DNA of 64,000 nt, taken from assembly GCA_016793885.1 (NCBI GenBank), contig JAEUHE010000032.1, positions 62,001 to 126,000 of the forward strand. Reading direction: 5' to 3'. A program made the position numbers and the translations under genes. Below are positions 1 through 8,842 of the stretch, piece after piece. How positions within the stretch are numbered: position 1 is the first letter of the stretch; each line of letters opens with the position of its first letter. This stretch comes from Verrucomicrobiales bacterium (lineage in GTDB: Bacteria > Verrucomicrobiota > Verrucomicrobiia > Limisphaerales > UBA11320). The notes beneath the pieces were generated by a model. The model was not told the DNA's origin and did not search any database. It saw nothing but the letters and a program-made list of their open reading frames with translations.

Positions 1-478
1 GCGGGTAGGTCCCCTCATACTCCACCGGGTTCTGCGTGGCAAACACGGTAAAATTGGGCGACAGCGCATGAGTGTCGCGATCGATCGTAACCGCCCGTTC
101 TTGCATGGCTTGCAGCAGCGCAGATTGAGTCTTCGCCGGTGCACGATTGATTTCGTCCGCAAGCAAGAACGAGGTGAAAACCGGCCCTTTGATCAGGCTG
201 AACTCGTTTCGCTGCAGGTTGAACACATTCGTGCCCGTGATATCGGAGGGCATGAGATCAGGGGTGAACTGCACGCGGGAAAATGGACATCCCAGCACCT
301 GAGCAAGGGTCCTGACCAGGAGCGTCTTGGCCACCCCGGGCACACCCTCGATCAAAGCATGCTGACCGGCGAAGATCACGATCAGCGCCTGGTCGATCAC
401 GTGGGCTTGGCCGATGATCACCTTCGCGACCTCCTGTCGCGCGCGAGCCATGGTTTCTTTGAGTCGATCAATGGTCAT
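1..478 (-). CDS. MoxR-family AAA+ ATPase (N-terminal part, runs off the left edge)
   Basis: The first 159 residues of a MoxR-type AAA+ ATPase are visible. Walker A is GVPGVAKT at residues 45-52, Walker B is [10 protein letters not shown] at about 104-113, and sensor 1 is FATQNP at about 146-151. MoxR ATPases act as chaperone-like machines that help assemble or activate metal- or VWA-domain proteins, usually with DUF58 and VWA partners encoded downstream. Here the downstream side lies outside the window. The ATG lies inside the last codons of the upstream DUF4350 gene (11-bp overlap), so the two are almost certainly co-transcribed. The family is certain; the exact partner is not known. Confidence 0.93.
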   Translation of the reverse strand, partial: MTIDRLKETMARARQEVAKVIIGQAHVIDQALIVIFAGQHALIEGVPGVAKTLLVRTLAQVLGCPFSRVQFTPDLMPSDITGTNVFNLQRNEFSLIKGPVFTSFLLADEINRAPAKTQSALLQAMQERAVTIDRDTHALSPNFTVFATQNPVEYEGTYP

Positions 479-1730
479 TTGAGGAGAGGGACTGGGGTGG
501 AGTGGGTTTTAGAGCGGGACGCGAGTCCGAGAGAACGGCGGAAATCTCCTGATAGACCCGGACGGGATCCGGACGAGCACCGACGGCCAGGTTCTCACGA
601 TCGATGATTTCTTGAACGCGGACGAGCCGAGCCGAAGGGACGCTTCGTCCGCCAAAACGCGAGTGCCGCCATTCCTTCAGGCAGAGGGCAAGCAATTCGC
701 CCGGAGCGATGTTCCGTCGGAGGAGCCCGACGAAGCCACCGCTCATGCTTCGACCGCGAATGGATGCCTGGGCCTCGCCGGATTCCTCCCGTCGGGGCTC
801 AAAGCTGGACGCGCCTCGCCACACCAAAAGAGCAGCCAGAGCACCGAGCGTGAAGAAGGGCAGCTCGAGCCGATAACGCCGAGCCAAGGAGGCCGTTCCC
901 GGGGCTTCCAGAACCCCCAGGTGTGCCTCATCGAAAACCACGTGGCGGGCGGATCCGATCAGCCAGGCGAGAAAGTCAGACGCCGGACTCGAGCGGAGTC
1001 CTTCATTGCTAAACAGGTATGAATCGGCGCACACCACCACCGTGCCCAAGCCCAGCGGCCGCTCAAGCGCCACCGTGTTGGTGCCCAGCGCCAACACCGG
1101 CGTCCAGTCCGCATGAGTCGAGACGAGCTGGCCCCGACTGCGCCACGCGACAGGGCGGAAGGAGGCATTCGCCACCACGCCAGTAGCTACCAGACTCAGG
1201 CGCAAAGAATTGGTGTTGTCCGCGGCGGCGGCGGCGCGAGCTTCAAACTGCCAGCGACTTCGCAGGTCAAGCAACCCGGCCTCGCCCCTCATTCCCGTCG
1301 TTGGAGGCTGAGCCGACCCCGGTCCACCCGCGGGGATCGCGCTCGAAGCCCCCAGTTGGCTCGAGGGTTCGAAATCACCCGCGTGCAACGCCAGCACGAG
1401 TCGGCCTCCTGACTGAACGAATTTCTCCAAGGCCAAGACTTCCTGGGCATCCGTCCGCAGATCCGCTAGCGGCAAGCCTAGCAGAAACAGCGTGGCGGAG
1501 GCCCCGGAGGGCAACCGCTTTGCGCTCTGCACATGACGTTCCACCTCCAGGTTCGGCAGGTCCTGGAGACTGTCGTGGAGGGCTTTGGCACCCAGCGGAT
1601 CGGATCGGAGGGTCGAATAGGGAGGATACATGTCTCCGACCCCGAATCGCCATTCGAACAGCCGCGCCATCAGGAGAGTGAAGGTTCCTAGAACCAGCAC
1701 CGATAGCAAAACGAGGGGCAGCCGACTCAT
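468..1730 (-). CDS. DUF4350 domain membrane protein of a MoxR cluster
   Basis: This 420-residue protein has one N-terminal membrane segment (about residues 5-23), a long extracytoplasmic part and a second hydrophobic segment near residue 290. The motif [17 protein letters not shown] near the start is typical of DUF4350, whose members sit beside MoxR, DUF58 and DUF4129 genes. A VVFDEAH motif occurs near residue 262. Its ATG overlaps the stop of the preceding gene by 4 bp (ATGA) and its own end overlaps the MoxR start, so it belongs to one operon. Function is unknown; a role in envelope or stress-related MoxR assembly is inferred from context only. Confidence 0.8.
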   Translation of the reverse strand: MSRLPLVLLSVLVLGTFTLLMARLFEWRFGVGDMYPPYSTLRSDPLGAKALHDSLQDLPNLEVERHVQSAKRLPSGASATLFLLGLPLADLRTDAQEVLALEKFVQSGGRLVLALHAGDFEPSSQLGASSAIPAGGPGSAQPPTTGMRGEAGLLDLRSRWQFEARAAAAADNTNSLRLSLVATGVVANASFRPVAWRSRGQLVSTHADWTPVLALGTNTVALERPLGLGTVVVCADSYLFSNEGLRSSPASDFLAWLIGSARHVVFDEAHLGVLEAPGTASLARRYRLELPFFTLGALAALLVWRGASSFEPRREESGEAQASIRGRSMSGGFVGLLRRNIAPGELLALCLKEWRHSRFGGRSVPSARLVRVQEIIDRENLAVGARPDPVRVYQEISAVLSDSRPALKPTPPQSLSSNDH

Positions 1731-3391
1731 GAATTCGCCCCCCGGAGCGCTTCGCTGCGCTGGGCGAATCCGTTCAGCAACTGAGGATCCACCGGGTGGT
1801 TGCCATACCAGACACGCTCAAAGCTCTCCACCTGTTCGGTCAGCGCTTGATGGAGCATGGGCAGGGCATGCGCCTTCCGCTGCAAATCACGGACATAGTC
1901 GCGATTGGATTTGAAGGCCGCCAGGCTGATCAGGTTGCGATGAGCCAAATGGGCCAGACCGGCGAAGTGGAAAGCCCGCATCGCCAGCCGAAGCTCGCCC
2001 CGGGCCACCAACTCGTGCGCCAACGCCAACCATCCTTCCTGGGGAAGCTGGCTGGCCTGCACCCGCTCATCGGTGAGGTCCACCACCGCGGGACCGGCAT
2101 CGCCGGAAACGGCGGCGCTCGCCGGACGCGACCTGCGCCGCCACACCCGCCAGCCCAACACGCCCAGAACGAGGATCAGGCCCAGCACCGCCACCCAGGC
2201 CAGCAACCGAAACGGTGACAGCCAATCCATCGTGACTCTGGATCCCGCCGGGGCGGCAGGCGGGGTGCCCAAGAACTTCTTGATCGCGGCTTCGATGCGG
2301 TCGGCCAGACCACGAATAGCCTCCCCAAACCGTTTCATGCCCCGCTCGAGGCCAGACCAGAACTGCGCCCAAAACCCTTCCTGCTTCAGGTCCCTCGCCG
2401 GCGCGCCCTCGAAATCGCGAGGCAAGCGCCAGACATATTCTCGTTGGGCGAGCGTCGACTGAATGGCCTGATCCAGCTGCTGCGGATTGATCTGCCGAGC
2501 AGCCTCGGGCGGAGCTGATTGGCCTGCGGCAACCGCTGCCAACGACGCTCCGAAGAACAGCCATCCGGCCAGGCACAGGGTTCGGCCCCGCTGAAACGCG
2601 CGCAGTGCCACCAGCAGATCCTCGCCATTGCGGGTAGACTCCCCATACAGACTCCTCAGCACATAGACCGCCTTGGCTAGCGGATCGAGCAGGAGCAGAG
2701 TCAGGCCAAAGACACTTGCCAGCAGGGTGGAGTTAAGTGAACTCCAGGGACTCCGAGTCAGGGCCGATTCCACTCCCGTCAGCATCTTGAGCAGTTGTGG
2801 CACGGCAAAGCTCAAGGCCAGGAGATTGAAGAAAACCACCAGAGCGAAGAGGGATAACAGCCCGAGTAACGCGTGATTTTGAACCGGCCACAGCAAGGTA
2901 AGCCGCCACGCGCGAGCCAGGGACTGCCGGGGAGTTGAATCCGGGGAGGCCGCCAGCACCGTGAGCGACTGAAAAAATGGCACTACCCATCCCGCCGGCA
3001 GGGTGAGAACCGCGGCGAGTGGAATCAGGAAGAGGCCGAACGGCTGCAGTCCGACGGTGAGCGTGGCGGCCGTCAGGCATCGCCGGAAGGTCCATCCTTG
3101 GGGAGGCAGGCCCCGCGCCAGCGAGCCGAGTTGATCCGCCAGCCGGATCTGGGCCGACTTCGCAACCAGGAACAGCACGAGCATCAGGGCGGCTGACTCC
3201 ACCACGTGATCCCGGGCAAAGGGGCTGGTGCTCAGATCCGACCACACGTACAAAGCGGCCACCAAGAACGGGAGAGTTCCCGAGAGATACCAAAGCCAGC
3301 TGCTCCAACGTAGCTGACGCAATAACATGAACGCCTCCTCGATGAGTCCGAGGGCGGGCTGGCCGTCCGTTACCAGTAAGCGACGTTTCAT
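1727..3391 (-). CDS. Polytopic membrane protein with a DUF4129-like C-terminal domain
   Basis: About 554 residues from the chosen ATG; a TTG further upstream at 3439 would add 16 residues that look unlike a real N-terminus. The N-terminal half holds several membrane spans around LPFLVAALYVW, LMLVLFLVA and LFLIPLAAVLTL. A soluble segment of about 100 residues follows, then one more span (LLAWVAVLGLILVLGVLGW). The C-terminal region with SNRDYVRDLQRK and FERVWYGNHP resembles DUF4129, a family commonly found in MoxR/DUF58 clusters. It overlaps the DUF4350 gene by 4 bp. Function is unknown beyond membership of this membrane module. Confidence 0.75.
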   Translation of the reverse strand: MKRRLLVTDGQPALGLIEEAFMLLRQLRWSSWLWYLSGTLPFLVAALYVWSDLSTSPFARDHVVESAALMLVLFLVAKSAQIRLADQLGSLARGLPPQGWTFRRCLTAATLTVGLQPFGLFLIPLAAVLTLPAGWVVPFFQSLTVLAASPDSTPRQSLARAWRLTLLWPVQNHALLGLLSLFALVVFFNLLALSFAVPQLLKMLTGVESALTRSPWSSLNSTLLASVFGLTLLLLDPLAKAVYVLRSLYGESTRNGEDLLVALRAFQRGRTLCLAGWLFFGASLAAVAAGQSAPPEAARQINPQQLDQAIQSTLAQREYVWRLPRDFEGAPARDLKQEGFWAQFWSGLERGMKRFGEAIRGLADRIEAAIKKFLGTPPAAPAGSRVTMDWLSPFRLLAWVAVLGLILVLGVLGWRVWRRRSRPASAAVSGDAGPAVVDLTDERVQASQLPQEGWLALAHELVARGELRLAMRAFHFAGLAHLAHRNLISLAAFKSNRDYVRDLQRKAHALPMLHQALTEQVESFERVWYGNHPVDPQLLNGFAQRSEALRGANS

Positions 3392-3455
3392 GCCGTGCGC
3401 GCTCCAAGCGCAGGCAAGTGTTCCTGCCTCCGGGGCCAAAGCTCAAACCTAAACT

Positions 3456-4580
3456 TTATGGTCTCAGGTCGGGCGGCGTCGGATCAGCCGCGGGTTCCGC
3501 CGGTTTCTCGGACGCAGGCAACTCGACCGTCTCCCCCAAATCGGTGATGCGAAGCTTGATTCGCTGGTTCAAAGGCACTTGAAGCCGGATGGCCGGGGGC
3601 GCATTCGTATCAACCGAATCCTTCGGACGCGCTCTGCGCTGCGTCACCACCGTCATCAGGTTCAAGTCCGTGATCGCTTGAACTGGAAGGCGCTGGTCCG
3701 GATCGAACCAAATCTTCGAAGTCAGGGTTCCCTTCTCCAGGGCCGATGACCCACGGATAATCCGATTGGAACGCCCTGCCAACCGCCCGGTGGGCGGAAC
3801 CACCTCGCCCGCCATGTCCAGCCGAGCGCATCGCCGGCCCTGATTGTCCTGCCATCCACGAAAGGTGCAGGTCCCCTTGAAAAGTACGCTGCCCACCGTT
3901 CCCGCGTTCAGCAAGCGCTCCACCGGCCAGGATTCGCCAACCCGCACCGAATTGGTCGGAAGGTAGTCCAACTCCAGAAAGGGCCTGAAAAACTGAGGAT
4001 TGAACAACCGCCGAACCAGGCTCACCCCCATGACCTTGCTCCCGCTGTCGAGAGTTTTGCTGCTCGGCGTGTTGGTCTCGATCTCCGCCGCCCCGACCGA
4101 CCCGTCGGGGGCAATCCGATATCGCCAACGGGACCCCACCAGCTTGTCCAAGGCTTCCGTCGTACGCTGATCATCCTCGAGCATCGCGACCTTGCTGCGC
4201 GTGTCATAGTGAATGAGGGGGATATCCTCCCGAATGAGCTGGAACATCAACCCGTTGAGACTCAACGAAAGGGACTGCGGCCTCGCCCCGGGATCCCCCA
4301 GAACCGCCGTATCAAAATCCAGTCGAAAGGTGATGTCTCGATCGAAGTCCTCGTCGGTGTTTCGGTTTCGCACCTGAGTGCTCTGCTCAAGCAACAGCGT
4401 CACATCATAGTGATGCTTCGGCTTCCACTCAGCGCGAAGTTCGACCGCAGCATCGGCAGTGGACCCTGTGATCCTCGGCTCTTTGACCGGCCCCGAAAGA
4501 GGATCCCGCCGATCGCAGCCAGCCAACAGAACGCACAGCAGGGATGCCCGTATCGCCCAAGCCTGAAATGGTGGTTTCAT
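3456..4580 (-). CDS. Exported lipoprotein of unknown function
   Basis: A 374-residue protein with a lipoprotein signal: a positively charged start, a hydrophobic core and a lipobox LLAGC at about residues 18-22, so Cys22 would be lipidated. The mature part looks like a beta-rich soluble domain. It includes LTSKIWFDPDQRLPVQAITD near the C-terminus, a phrase typical of DUF6263-like lipoproteins that process a substrate-independent scaffold, and it ends in a Pro/Ala-rich tail. No catalytic motif is recognised. It lies 65 bp upstream of the DUF4129-like gene on the same strand and may be transcribed with it. Confidence 0.7.
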   Translation of the reverse strand: MKPPFQAWAIRASLLCVLLAGCDRRDPLSGPVKEPRITGSTADAAVELRAEWKPKHHYDVTLLLEQSTQVRNRNTDEDFDRDITFRLDFDTAVLGDPGARPQSLSLSLNGLMFQLIREDIPLIHYDTRSKVAMLEDDQRTTEALDKLVGSRWRYRIAPDGSVGAAEIETNTPSSKTLDSGSKVMGVSLVRRLFNPQFFRPFLELDYLPTNSVRVGESWPVERLLNAGTVGSVLFKGTCTFRGWQDNQGRRCARLDMAGEVVPPTGRLAGRSNRIIRGSSALEKGTLTSKIWFDPDQRLPVQAITDLNLMTVVTQRRARPKDSVDTNAPPAIRLQVPLNQRIKLRITDLGETVELPASEKPAEPAADPTPPDLRP

Positions 4581-4652
4581 GTCAATTCGACCGCTTCCCT
4601 TCCCAAGACACTCACCGAGGGAGACAGGTTACAACCGATCGGGAGAACCCGA

Positions 4653-5144
4653 TCACTTCGACGGGGTCTTGCTGCGCTGCTCAGCAAAGAAACTCTTCAG
4701 CATCTCCCGGCTCTCCTGCTCCCGGATCCCCGGCGTGATTTCACACCGATGATTCAGCGTCGGGAACTGGAGGATGTTCATAGCCCCTCCCGCCGCCCCA
4801 CCTTTGGGATCGCCTAAGCCGAACACGACCCGCTCCAACCGGGCATGCACAATCGCCCCGGCACACATCGGACATGGCTCCTTGCTCACGTACAGGGTGC
4901 AATCCGTGAGCCGCCAGTCGCCCACCGACTGCTGCGCTTGGGTCAACACCAACATCTCCGCGTGAGCGGTGGCATCCTTCAGCAACTCCACCTGATTGTA
5001 GGCCCGGGCGATGATCCTCCCCCCCCGCACGATCACCGCTCCGATCGGGACCTCCTCCTGAGCATAGGCCCGCGCGGCCTGGCGAAGCGCCTCGCCCATG
5101 AAGTAATGGTCGCTCTGTAAATCGATGATCGGTTCGTCAAACAT
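4653..5144 (-). CDS. tadA: tRNA-specific adenosine deaminase TadA
   Basis: A 163-residue zinc-dependent deaminase that would convert A34 to inosine in the tRNA-Arg(ACG) anticodon. The zinc site and catalytic acid are visible as HAEM (His61, Glu63) and PCPMC (Cys91, Cys94), followed by GAIVHARLERVVFG, which is strongly TadA-like rather than a free-nucleoside deaminase. The ATG at 5144 gives the normal length; an in-frame TTG three codons upstream is also possible. It lies about 20 bp downstream of the Nudix gene on the same strand and is likely co-transcribed with it. Confidence 0.93.
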   Translation of the reverse strand: MFDEPIIDLQSDHYFMGEALRQAARAYAQEEVPIGAVIVRGGRIIARAYNQVELLKDATAHAEMLVLTQAQQSVGDWRLTDCTLYVSKEPCPMCAGAIVHARLERVVFGLGDPKGGAAGGAMNILQFPTLNHRCEITPGIREQESREMLKSFFAEQRSKTPSK

Positions 5145-5165
5145 GGCCAACAACGAGATGGCAAC

Positions 5166-5690
5166 CTAGCAGGTCCGGGGTGCTGACGGAAGCAGACTTT
5201 CCTCGATCGTCCAGACCGCTGCGCCAGCCTCCTGACACCGACAATGCGCGGCGAAAAAGCCCCCGCGATGCTTCCAGAACAGCGGCCAGATCTGGTCCCG
5301 GTCAGTATCCGGAACCGCCAGTCCATTCAACTCTGCTCGTGAGAAAAAAGCGAACCGTCCTTCCCGATGCGGCGGGGGAACCCGATCCAGCCGCGCTGTG
5401 ACCTCAAACAAGAACATCAGCCAATGCGCCTGTCCCTGATAGCCCGACTCGCTCACGATCCCCGTCAGCCGCAGCTGGGAAGGCACCACTGACATCCCCA
5501 TCTCTTCCGCCGCTTCCCGGCAGGCACACTGATGCGGAGACTCCCCCACGCCCGTCTTGAGCTTCCCGCCGCACGGACTCCACAGCCCCAAATTCGGCTC
5601 CTGGGCGCGCTCCAAAAGCAGCACCCTATCCTGGGAGTCGAAGACGTATAAAAGCGTGGAGATTTTGTGAGCTAGCGCCCTCTCCACCAC
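5166..5690 (-). CDS. Nudix hydrolase, 8-oxo-dGTPase-like (MutT-like)
   Basis: A Nudix-box protein of about 174 residues. The box reads GGKLKTGVGESPHQCACREA followed directly by AEEMGM. It contains the REXXEE core but has two extra residues between the first Gly and the first Glu compared with the consensus. The N-terminal strand STLLYVFDSQDRVLLLERA is typical of MutT/ADPRase-like members, and the substrate cannot be read from the sequence. No ATG is available at a sensible place. A GTG at 5690, just after the stop of the PQQ-like gene, is chosen; a TTG at about 5711 inside that gene is an alternative. Confidence 0.8.
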   Translation of the reverse strand: MVERALAHKISTLLYVFDSQDRVLLLERAQEPNLGLWSPCGGKLKTGVGESPHQCACREAAEEMGMSVVPSQLRLTGIVSESGYQGQAHWLMFLFEVTARLDRVPPPHREGRFAFFSRAELNGLAVPDTDRDQIWPLFWKHRGGFFAAHCRCQEAGAAVWTIEESLLPSAPRTC

Positions 5691-5706
5691 CTGCCCGCTG
5701 ATCAGC

Positions 5707-7050
5707 TCATTTCCCAAAACAGTAGAGCTGCTGAGTGGTTCGGACCAAGACCTTGCCGTCGACCACCACGATCGAGGATCGCACCTGGTCGTCACCCAGC
5801 TCGGTCTTGCTGAGAATCTTGAATTCGTCCCCGGCCGACAAAACCACCACGGTCCCACGCTCGCTCAGCAGGTAGATCTTGCCATCGGCCCCGGTGGGAG
5901 AGGACCAAACCGTTTCGCTCACGCCCAGGCTGCCGCTCCAATACTTCTCGCCGGTCTTCGGGTTGAAGCAGGCCAAGGTCTTCTTCGCGCCATCGGCCAC
6001 ATACAACCGCCCCTGATATACCAGCGGAGTACTCCAATCGGTATGCCCCTCCTTGGAAGTCCAGGCGACGTGTGTCGCTGTCACATTGCCCTGCCCCCCT
6101 TCCTTGACTCCTACCAACGGCTGACCCTTCGGGCCACTGGCGAAAACCAGCCCCTCAGCCGACACGGCTGACGGCACGATGCGGTACCAATCGTCGCGCT
6201 TCTCGTAGAGTCGGGCACGCCAAAACTCGTCGCCTGTCTTGGGATCGTGTCCGCTCAGATGATCGCCTCCCACCAGGACGATTTCACGACGTGCTGCGCC
6301 TTCGTGCGGGAAGGGCGTCGTGTACGACTCCTGGGATTCCTTGGTGGAGTCCGTGGCTCGGACATGACGCCACAGGTCTTTGCCCGTGGTCGGATCAATG
6401 CACAAGAGATAGGACTCCCGCGCTTCCCGGTCGTCGAGGGCGTGGGTGTAGTCGTTGGGTCGAGGATTGCGCTGAAGCACCTGCACATACAGGCGGCCGT
6501 CATAGAGCAACGGACTCGATCCATAAATCCACATGATGGCGAATTTGCCATAGTCCTTGCCGAGATTGCGGGACCAGAGAGGCTTGCCCTCCACATCAAA
6601 GGCCGCCAGATCCCCGGTCCCGTAAAGCGCGAACACGTGCTTTCCATCCGTTACAGGTGAAGGGGAGGCAGTGTTGTTGCGTTGTCCGGAGAACGAGCCG
6701 ATCCCCGAGGATCGTTCCCACAGTTTTTCGCCGGTCTTTAGGTTCAGACAGAGCAGCATCAAATTGCGGCTGGCATCGAGGCTGGAAACGAACACGCGGT
6801 CTCCCACCACAACGGGGGTCGCGCCACTCACCCCCGGCATCGGGGCTTTCCACACCAGATTGCTATCGAGCTTCAGCTCACTCGGCAGCCCCTTCGCGGA
6901 CGACGCTCCGTTAAAGGAAGGACCGCGCCACTGGGGCCAGTCCGCCGCATTCAGGAGCAGCCCCCCGCAGAGCACCCAGGCGAGGCCCGAGCAGGCTAAA
7001 CCGGTTGGGAAACATCGTCCGATCCAATTGCCGTTCGTGTTCATAGACAT
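5707..7050 (-). CDS. Exported PQQ-like beta-propeller repeat protein
   Basis: A 447-residue protein with a signal-like N-terminus (CSGLAWVLCGGLLLNAADW) followed by QWRGPSFNG. That phrase is characteristic of the PQQ-binding-like beta-propeller proteins abundant in Verrucomicrobiota and Planctomycetota. Blade repeats are visible as NLKTGEKLWER, DPTTGKDLWR, DPKTGDEFWRA and NPKTGEKYWSG. No cytochrome motif or dehydrogenase catalytic signature is seen, so it is more likely a periplasmic scaffold than a quinoprotein enzyme. It begins the minus-strand run that continues with the Nudix gene. Confidence 0.88.
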   Translation of the reverse strand: MSMNTNGNWIGRCFPTGLACSGLAWVLCGGLLLNAADWPQWRGPSFNGASSAKGLPSELKLDSNLVWKAPMPGVSGATPVVVGDRVFVSSLDASRNLMLLCLNLKTGEKLWERSSGIGSFSGQRNNTASPSPVTDGKHVFALYGTGDLAAFDVEGKPLWSRNLGKDYGKFAIMWIYGSSPLLYDGRLYVQVLQRNPRPNDYTHALDDREARESYLLCIDPTTGKDLWRHVRATDSTKESQESYTTPFPHEGAARREIVLVGGDHLSGHDPKTGDEFWRARLYEKRDDWYRIVPSAVSAEGLVFASGPKGQPLVGVKEGGQGNVTATHVAWTSKEGHTDWSTPLVYQGRLYVADGAKKTLACFNPKTGEKYWSGSLGVSETVWSSPTGADGKIYLLSERGTVVVLSAGDEFKILSKTELGDDQVRSSIVVVDGKVLVRTTQQLYCFGK

Positions 7051-7174
7051 AGTATAACGTGGGTCGCCCGATTAAACCGGTCATAGCCGGGAACACAAGG
7101 GGCTTTCTTCTGTCCCGCCAACTCAGCTCAGGTTTTCACTGGCCAGCGGGAACCACATACAGTAAGCCTCTGGA

Positions 7175-7588
7175 ATGTCCACGACCTTCACATCACTTCT
7201 GGCCGCCCTGCTCATGATGTCGCACCTGCCCGCCAGCTGGGCGGCCGACGCGGGAGCATCCGATGCCAAGTCACGCAAAATCCAGACCGAGGAGTTCGAC
7301 CGGCTGCGAACCAAGCCCAACTACCTCATCTTGGACGTACGAACTCCGGAAGAATTCAAAGCCGGTCATGTGAAAGATGCAATCAACCTGAACATCCAGG
7401 ACCCGGCTTTCGCGCAGAAAGTAAGTGTCCTGGATCGCAGCAAAACCTACCTCATCCACTGCGCTCGGGGCGGCCGCAGCGCCAAGGCAACGGATCAACT
7501 GCTGAAAGCAGGACTTACCAATGTCCTGGATTTCACCGGCGGATTTGAAGCCTGGAAAAAGGCCGGCAAACCGGTGACCAAGGAGTAG
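7175..7588 (+). CDS. Exported single-domain rhodanese
   Basis: A 137-residue protein with a signal peptide (hydrophobic core SLLAALLMMSHLPASWA, cleavage expected near residue 23) and one rhodanese domain. The domain includes YLILDVRTPEEF and the active-site loop HCARGGRSAKA with catalytic Cys96. Rhodaneses carry sulfur as a persulfide; an exported one would act in the periplasm. It converges with the DsbD-alpha-like gene only 23 bp away. Together with the second rhodanese at 8115 the context suggests sulfur or thiol chemistry, but no substrate can be named. Confidence 0.92.
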   Translation: MSTTFTSLLAALLMMSHLPASWAADAGASDAKSRKIQTEEFDRLRTKPNYLILDVRTPEEFKAGHVKDAINLNIQDPAFAQKVSVLDRSKTYLIHCARGGRSAKATDQLLKAGLTNVLDFTGGFEAWKKAGKPVTKE

Positions 7589-7611
7589 ACTCCAGTCAAT
7601 GGGAGGGACTG

Positions 7612-8106
7612 CTAGGGCTTTGAACCGAGGGTGACGAGGACCTTCAGCTTTCTGGGCGCAAAGCAGGTGGACCCCTTGCACGCTTGATAGGTCAAAACCC
7701 CCGGCAGGGATACGGGCAGGGTCGCCCCGGCGGTTATCTTGATGGGCACCAGCACTTCGAAAGTGCCTTCGTAAACCTTCATCGGTTTGGGCAGTCCTTC
7801 GATGCGCTCCTCCTTGCCCGCCGGATATTTGGGCGGAGAAACCACCAGGCCCGGCACTGGGTCGAACTTGAGAACCGCCGGAATGAAGTTGGGTTCGGAT
7901 GGAACCGCCGCCTGGGTGTGATAGCCTTCATCCACCACAAACTGAATCACCGCCGTCACTTCCCCGCCCGGCTTTACGTCCCCCTTGATGGCGATAGACT
8001 TCACGCTAACCGCTTCACCGGGACGCTTCTGGGCCTGTGCAGGTATCGAAAGGGACACCCACAGTGCAGTGATCGCCCAAAGTGCCGCTAAAGATCTTTT
8101 CATCAT
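7612..8106 (-). CDS. Exported DsbD N-terminal (alpha) domain-like protein
   Basis: A 164-residue protein with a clear signal peptide (residues 1-25, ending IPAQAQ) and an immunoglobulin-like domain that resembles the periplasmic alpha domain of the disulfide reductase DsbD. The motif LTYQACKGSTCFAPRK carries two cysteines (Cys143, Cys148) in the place of the redox pair of DsbD. The transmembrane and thioredoxin-like domains of DsbD are absent. It could pass electrons to periplasmic thiols, but the electron donor is not in the window. The paired ATG-ATG at 8104-8106 and 8101-8103 leaves a one-codon uncertainty in the start. Confidence 0.78.
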   Translation of the reverse strand: MMKRSLAALWAITALWVSLSIPAQAQKRPGEAVSVKSIAIKGDVKPGGEVTAVIQFVVDEGYHTQAAVPSEPNFIPAVLKFDPVPGLVVSPPKYPAGKEERIEGLPKPMKVYEGTFEVLVPIKITAGATLPVSLPGVLTYQACKGSTCFAPRKLKVLVTLGSKP

Positions 8107-8114
8107 AGTTTGAT

Positions 8115-8483
8115 TTATTTCGCCATCGGCCACTGACCTTGCACCAAGGCTTTGTATCCACCGATCAGCGAGGACACGCGTCGATACCCCATTCGCTGCG
8201 CGACATCGGCAGTTAAAATAGAACGATAACCACCGCCGCAATACATGATGATCTCCGTGTCCGGATCAGGTATCTGCTTTTCGAGGTCTCGCTCCAGAAC
8301 CCCCTTGCCCAGATGCGCCGCCTGCTGTGCATGGCCAGCCAGCCATTCGCCATCTTCCCTCACATCCAAAAGCACCGCCCGAGGATTGGCGGCGAGCATC
8401 AACTTGGCTTGATCTAGCGTGACCTCGCGCACCCGGGGCCGGGCCTCGTTGACCACTTTGAGAAATCCAGGTGAATGATCCAT
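8115..8483 (-). CDS. Cytoplasmic rhodanese-like protein
   Basis: A 122-residue single rhodanese domain without a signal peptide. AVLLDVREDGEWLAGH is the first signature, and MYCGGGYRSILTA holds the catalytic Cys82 in a loop of the right length. The segment SSLIGGYKALVQGQWP is the usual C-terminal end of the fold. It lies 8 bp upstream of the DsbD-alpha-like gene on the same strand and is likely co-transcribed with it. It differs from the exported rhodanese at 7175 in active-site loop and location, so the two are not a recent duplication. Confidence 0.9.
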   Translation of the reverse strand: MDHSPGFLKVVNEARPRVREVTLDQAKLMLAANPRAVLLDVREDGEWLAGHAQQAAHLGKGVLERDLEKQIPDPDTEIIMYCGGGYRSILTADVAQRMGYRRVSSLIGGYKALVQGQWPMAK

Positions 8484-8562
8484 GCACGCAACCTAAGCCG
8501 TCCTTTCAACCCAGGAAAGCGGAATTTGGTCCGCACCAGGATTACCGAGGGCGCAGATACTC

Positions 8563-8592
8563 TTGACACCCACCGACCCCGCATGCGATACA
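8563..8592 (+). promoter_or_regulatory. Sigma-70-like promoter candidate
   Basis: A perfect -35 box TTGACA at 8563-8568 is followed after 17 bp by CGATAC (or after 18 bp by GATACA). The -35 matches the consensus; the -10 is weak. It points to the right, towards a stretch with several hairpins that ends in a strong terminator, and no protein gene lies between. Confidence 0.4.
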
Positions 8593-8597
8593 GCGCA

Positions 8598-8785
8598 CGT
8601 CAAATAACCAAATGACATGAGACACAACGTAACCCATTCGAAAATGCGCCTGCCTCAAGGCGAAGTCCGGCTGATGAGCTGGATTTCCTGCCGGGCAGCA
8701 GCGGCATCCGTGGAGGGCAACCACTAGGTCATCGAAAAAAAGACTTTAGAAAACCCCACGAATGCCGACGCATCGTGGGGTTTTT
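8598..8785 (+). ncRNA. Candidate structured small RNA (unknown family)
   Basis: This stretch has no supported protein gene. It holds three successive hairpins: CGCCT/AGGCG (8647-8662), CCGGC/GCCGG (8667-8694) and GTGG/CCAC (8710-8724). ATGAC at 8612-8616 can pair with GTCAT at 8728-8732 and close them into a multi-branched fold. It begins just after a promoter-like site and ends at a strong intrinsic terminator. No match to 6S, SRP, tmRNA, RNase P or a known riboswitch could be seen by eye. It could instead be a long leader of the next gene. Confidence 0.35.
8754..8785 (+). terminator. Strong intrinsic terminator, possibly bidirectional
   Basis: CCCCACG (8754-8760) pairs with CGTGGGG (8774-8780). 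After a one-base bulge ATGC pairs with GCAT around a CGAC loop, and TTTTT follows directly. On the opposite strand the hairpin is followed by a T-rich stretch too, so it could stop transcription from both sides. Confidence 0.75.
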
Positions 8786-8793
8786 GATTTTAA

Positions 8794-8816
8794 ACCGAAA
8801 GAATGGTCCTTTCGGT
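8794..8816 (+). promoter_or_regulatory. Hairpin in the leader of the 8843 gene
   Basis: ACCGAAAG at 8794-8801 and CTTTCGGT at 8809-8816 form a perfect 8-bp stem with a 7-base loop. It lies between the terminator at 8785 and the Shine-Dalgarno-like AAGGAAAAG just upstream of 8843. With the preceding terminator it could form an attenuator, but no antiterminator pairing is obvious. Confidence 0.35.
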
Positions 8817-8842
8817 CGCGTAAGAAACCAAAGGAAAAGAAA

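Noticed and set aside
8671-8737. CTGATGAG followed by CGAAA, resembling a hammerhead ribozyme core
   Set aside because: No stem II can be formed between the two motifs and no cleavage triplet sits in the right place.
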